From: Desulfobacterales bacterium | GTDB lineage: Bacteria; Desulfobacterota; Desulfobacteria; Desulfobacterales; JAFDCJ01 | Assembly (NCBI GenBank): GCA_020345785.1 | Contig: CP070771.1 | Location: 6,609,807 to 6,616,036, forward strand | Direction of reading: 5' to 3' | Length of the DNA stretch: 6,230 nucleotides | Shown here: piece after piece, positions 5,285 through 6,230 of the stretch | How positions within the stretch are numbered: the stretch's first letter is position 1 | How the letters are laid out: each line of letters begins with the position of its first letter | Made by a program: the position numbers and the translations under genes | The notes under the pieces: model-generated | Seen by the model: the letters and a program-made list of their open reading frames with translations, nothing else | Database searches by the model: none | Told to the model about the DNA's origin: nothing

Positions 5285-5695
5285 ACAAAGAAAAAGAGTG
5301 GGTCCTTGAGGTTTATGATTCCGGCTCAGAACATCATTATATCTAAAAAAATTTTTATACTTGAAATGAATGATCCGAGAGGAAATGATCCTTTTGAAAC
5401 ACCCGGTGGCGAGCAATCATCTGCTCCCTTTTCTGAATCCCCCGGTAGATCTTCTCATATCTGCGAATTAGGTCTTCTCTGTCTCCTCAGTTTAGTACCT
5501 CCGCCCCTATCGAAATTTAAGGAACCTGTTCACATGGACCCACCCTTTCGAAAATAATTATACGATATTGAATTATCTTTCAAGCTTAAATTGATTTTTG
5601 AATCCTTTTTATCAATGTCCAGGAATTTTTCAACTGGCTTCTCAAACAATACTGCACATGGGGCGGAAAATTCTTCGTCTTTGCGCGAAAACAAT
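5285..5695. other. AT-rich spacer with coding-like minus-strand fragments
   Basis: This 411-base stretch between convergent genes has no clear intact gene. It contains a 57-residue minus-strand ORF (5530-5703) and a 43-codon minus-strand remnant (5355-5486), described separately. A plus-strand frame from 5306 to 5557 is open but Pro/Ser-rich and without a good ribosome site. Arms ATTGAT (5590-5595) and ATCAAT (5611-5616) flank a T-rich loop but do not make a convincing terminator. Confidence 0.5.
5355..5486 (-). pseudogene. Possible C-terminal remnant of a decayed gene
   Basis: On the minus strand a 43-codon frame, bounded upstream by TGA (complement of 5487-5489) and ending at TAA (complement of 5355-5357), reads like the charged, helical tail of a protein: GDREDLIRRYEKIYRGIQKR and then EQMIARHRVFQKDHF. 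There is no suitable start codon. Such Arg/Lys/His-rich tails are common in mobile-element proteins, but I cannot name a family. It may belong with the small ORF just upstream as pieces of one degraded gene. Confidence 0.25.
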
Positions 5696-5703
5696 TTAAT
5701 CAA
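5530..5703 (-). CDS. Possible small protein of 57 residues overlapping the cyclase gene end
   Basis: A minus-strand frame starting at TTG (5701-5703) overlaps the last eight bases of the cyclase gene and runs to TGA (complement of 5530-5532). A second TTG at 5694 would give 54 residues. The product (including KDEEFSAPCAVLFEKPVEKF and NSISYNYFRKGGSM) has a protein-like composition with no signal peptide. Overlap with the upstream gene would allow coupled translation, but there is no Shine-Dalgarno and both starts are TTG. An open frame of this length in AT-rich DNA is uncommon but can occur by chance. No family recognised. Confidence 0.35.
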   Translation of the reverse strand: MIKLFSRKDEEFSAPCAVLFEKPVEKFLDIDKKDSKINLSLKDNSISYNYFRKGGSM

Positions 5704-6230
5704 TTATCGCGAAAGCCCGCACCGGAAAAGAACCCATACCTTTAACCGGCGCCGGAACGGCAAAAAATTTAAACCCGGAATCCGGCAGGGCTTCCAGGTT
5801 GCACATGTGCTCAACGATAGGTATTCCTGAGCCGAGAAGTATGGTATGCGCCGGCCGGGTTCCCTCTGTGTTGTCGTCGATATTCAGCGAATCTATCCCT
5901 ACAAGGACTGCACCGGCTGATTTCAGGTCCTCGGCAGATTCCCTTGTTAAATAAGGATGATTATCAAAATACCGCTCAGTCCGCCAATGCCTGGCCCACC
6001 CGGTATGGATCAAAACGGCCTTGTCTTTCAAATTCCGGCCTTTGAAAATCTCCGGTCCAATAGCCCGGGTCGCGATATCGGAACGAAACACCAAGCCGTC
6101 CAGATTTGCCACCGTAGCGATATCAAGTTGCGACAAATCCCTGCCCTCTTCATAGCGATGAAACGGCGCATCTATATAAGTACCTGTATTCGCAACCATC
6201 TCTATTTTACCGATTTGAAACGTTGTTCCC
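5696..6230 (-). CDS. Cyclase-family metal-dependent hydrolase, kynurenine formamidase-like (5' end outside window)
   Basis: Member of the cyclase family (Pfam Cyclase), cytosolic metal enzymes that hydrolyse amides or lactams (N-formylkynurenine, isatin and similar). The visible 177 residues hold the family landmarks in order: NTGTYIDAPFHRYEEG (metal motif), IHTGWARHW, VGIDSLNIDD, and AHTILLGSGIPIVEHMCNL with the conserved Glu, ending PVRAFAIID. The frame runs ten codons upstream of the Met at 6199 to the window edge (GTTFQIGKIE), so that Met is internal and the true start is beyond 6230. Compared with the HxGTHxDxPxH signature, the first His is Asn and the second is Tyr, while Asp and the last His remain. 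No tryptophan-catabolism gene is visible, so I do not call it KynB. Family call is firm; substrate is unknown. Confidence 0.92.
   Translation of the reverse strand, partial: GTTFQIGKIEMVANTGTYIDAPFHRYEEGRDLSQLDIATVANLDGLVFRSDIATRAIGPEIFKGRNLKDKAVLIHTGWARHWRTERYFDNHPYLTRESAEDLKSAGAVLVGIDSLNIDDNTEGTRPAHTILLGSGIPIVEHMCNLEALPDSGFKFFAVPAPVKGMGSFPVRAFAIID

Noticed and set aside
5281..5346. Frame shifted relative to the methyltransferase, reading VNKEKEWVLEVYDSGSEHHY past its stop
   Set aside because: Protein-like but only about 20 codons and with no start; could be a lost extension, but too short to support.
5306..5557. Plus-strand frame of 83 codons in the methyltransferase-cyclase spacer
   Set aside because: Pro/Ser-rich, low-quality composition, and antisense to a minus-strand frame that looks more like protein.
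6197..6199. Met codon as the start of the cyclase gene
   Set aside because: The frame stays open to the window edge and the upstream residues GTTFQIGKIE fit the family, so the start lies outside.

Overview
The window fits a mesophilic anaerobic deltaproteobacterium, most likely a Desulfobacterota sulfate reducer or relative. This is inferred from gene content: a FadR-type GntR regulator, a small two-cluster ferredoxin, a DUF1858/DUF438/hemerythrin/PAS protein and a 'cyclase'-family metal hydrolase. Composition is moderate in GC, with very AT-rich spacers. No rRNA, tRNA, CRISPR array or intact insertion sequence was found.

Left region (1-1201): a GntR/FCD regulator on the minus strand, cut by the left edge, faces away from a small 2x[4Fe-4S] ferredoxin gene on the plus strand. 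The AT-rich spacer between them holds a perfect palindrome, TTTGTATACAAA, just upstream of the regulator gene. A 10/12 copy lies over the likely -10 of the ferredoxin promoter. The simplest reading is that the regulator represses itself and the ferredoxin gene until an organic-acid-type ligand appears.

Middle region (1260-4431): a 449-residue protein of no family I recognise (minus strand) is divergent from a 497-residue protein (plus strand) with DUF1858, DUF438, hemerythrin HHE and PAS domains. Their 328-base spacer is the best regulatory region in the window. It has a near-consensus TTGACT-16-TATAAT promoter for the hemerythrin gene, covered by an inverted repeat with 7-base arms. It also has a TTGACA element facing the other gene with a second inverted repeat over its -10 position, and a possible 47-residue small ORF with a strong ribosome binding site. 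The 497-residue protein looks like a soluble diiron/PAS sensor of oxygen, NO or redox state with no obvious output domain.

Right region (4432-6230): a short stretch resembling decayed coding sequence precedes a solo class I SAM-dependent methyltransferase that is visibly richer in AT than the hemerythrin gene. A 411-base spacer follows, with protein-like minus-strand reading frames: a possible 57-residue ORF overlapping the end of the next gene, and a 43-codon remnant. Last is a minus-strand cyclase/kynurenine-formamidase-family hydrolase whose 5' end lies beyond the right edge. Its usual HxGTHxDxPxH metal motif is altered to NTGTYIDAPFH.

I see no clear multi-gene novel system. The most interesting leads are the two-operator GntR-ferredoxin unit, the unrecognised 449-residue protein, the operator-like repeat over the hemerythrin promoter, and the altered cyclase active site.
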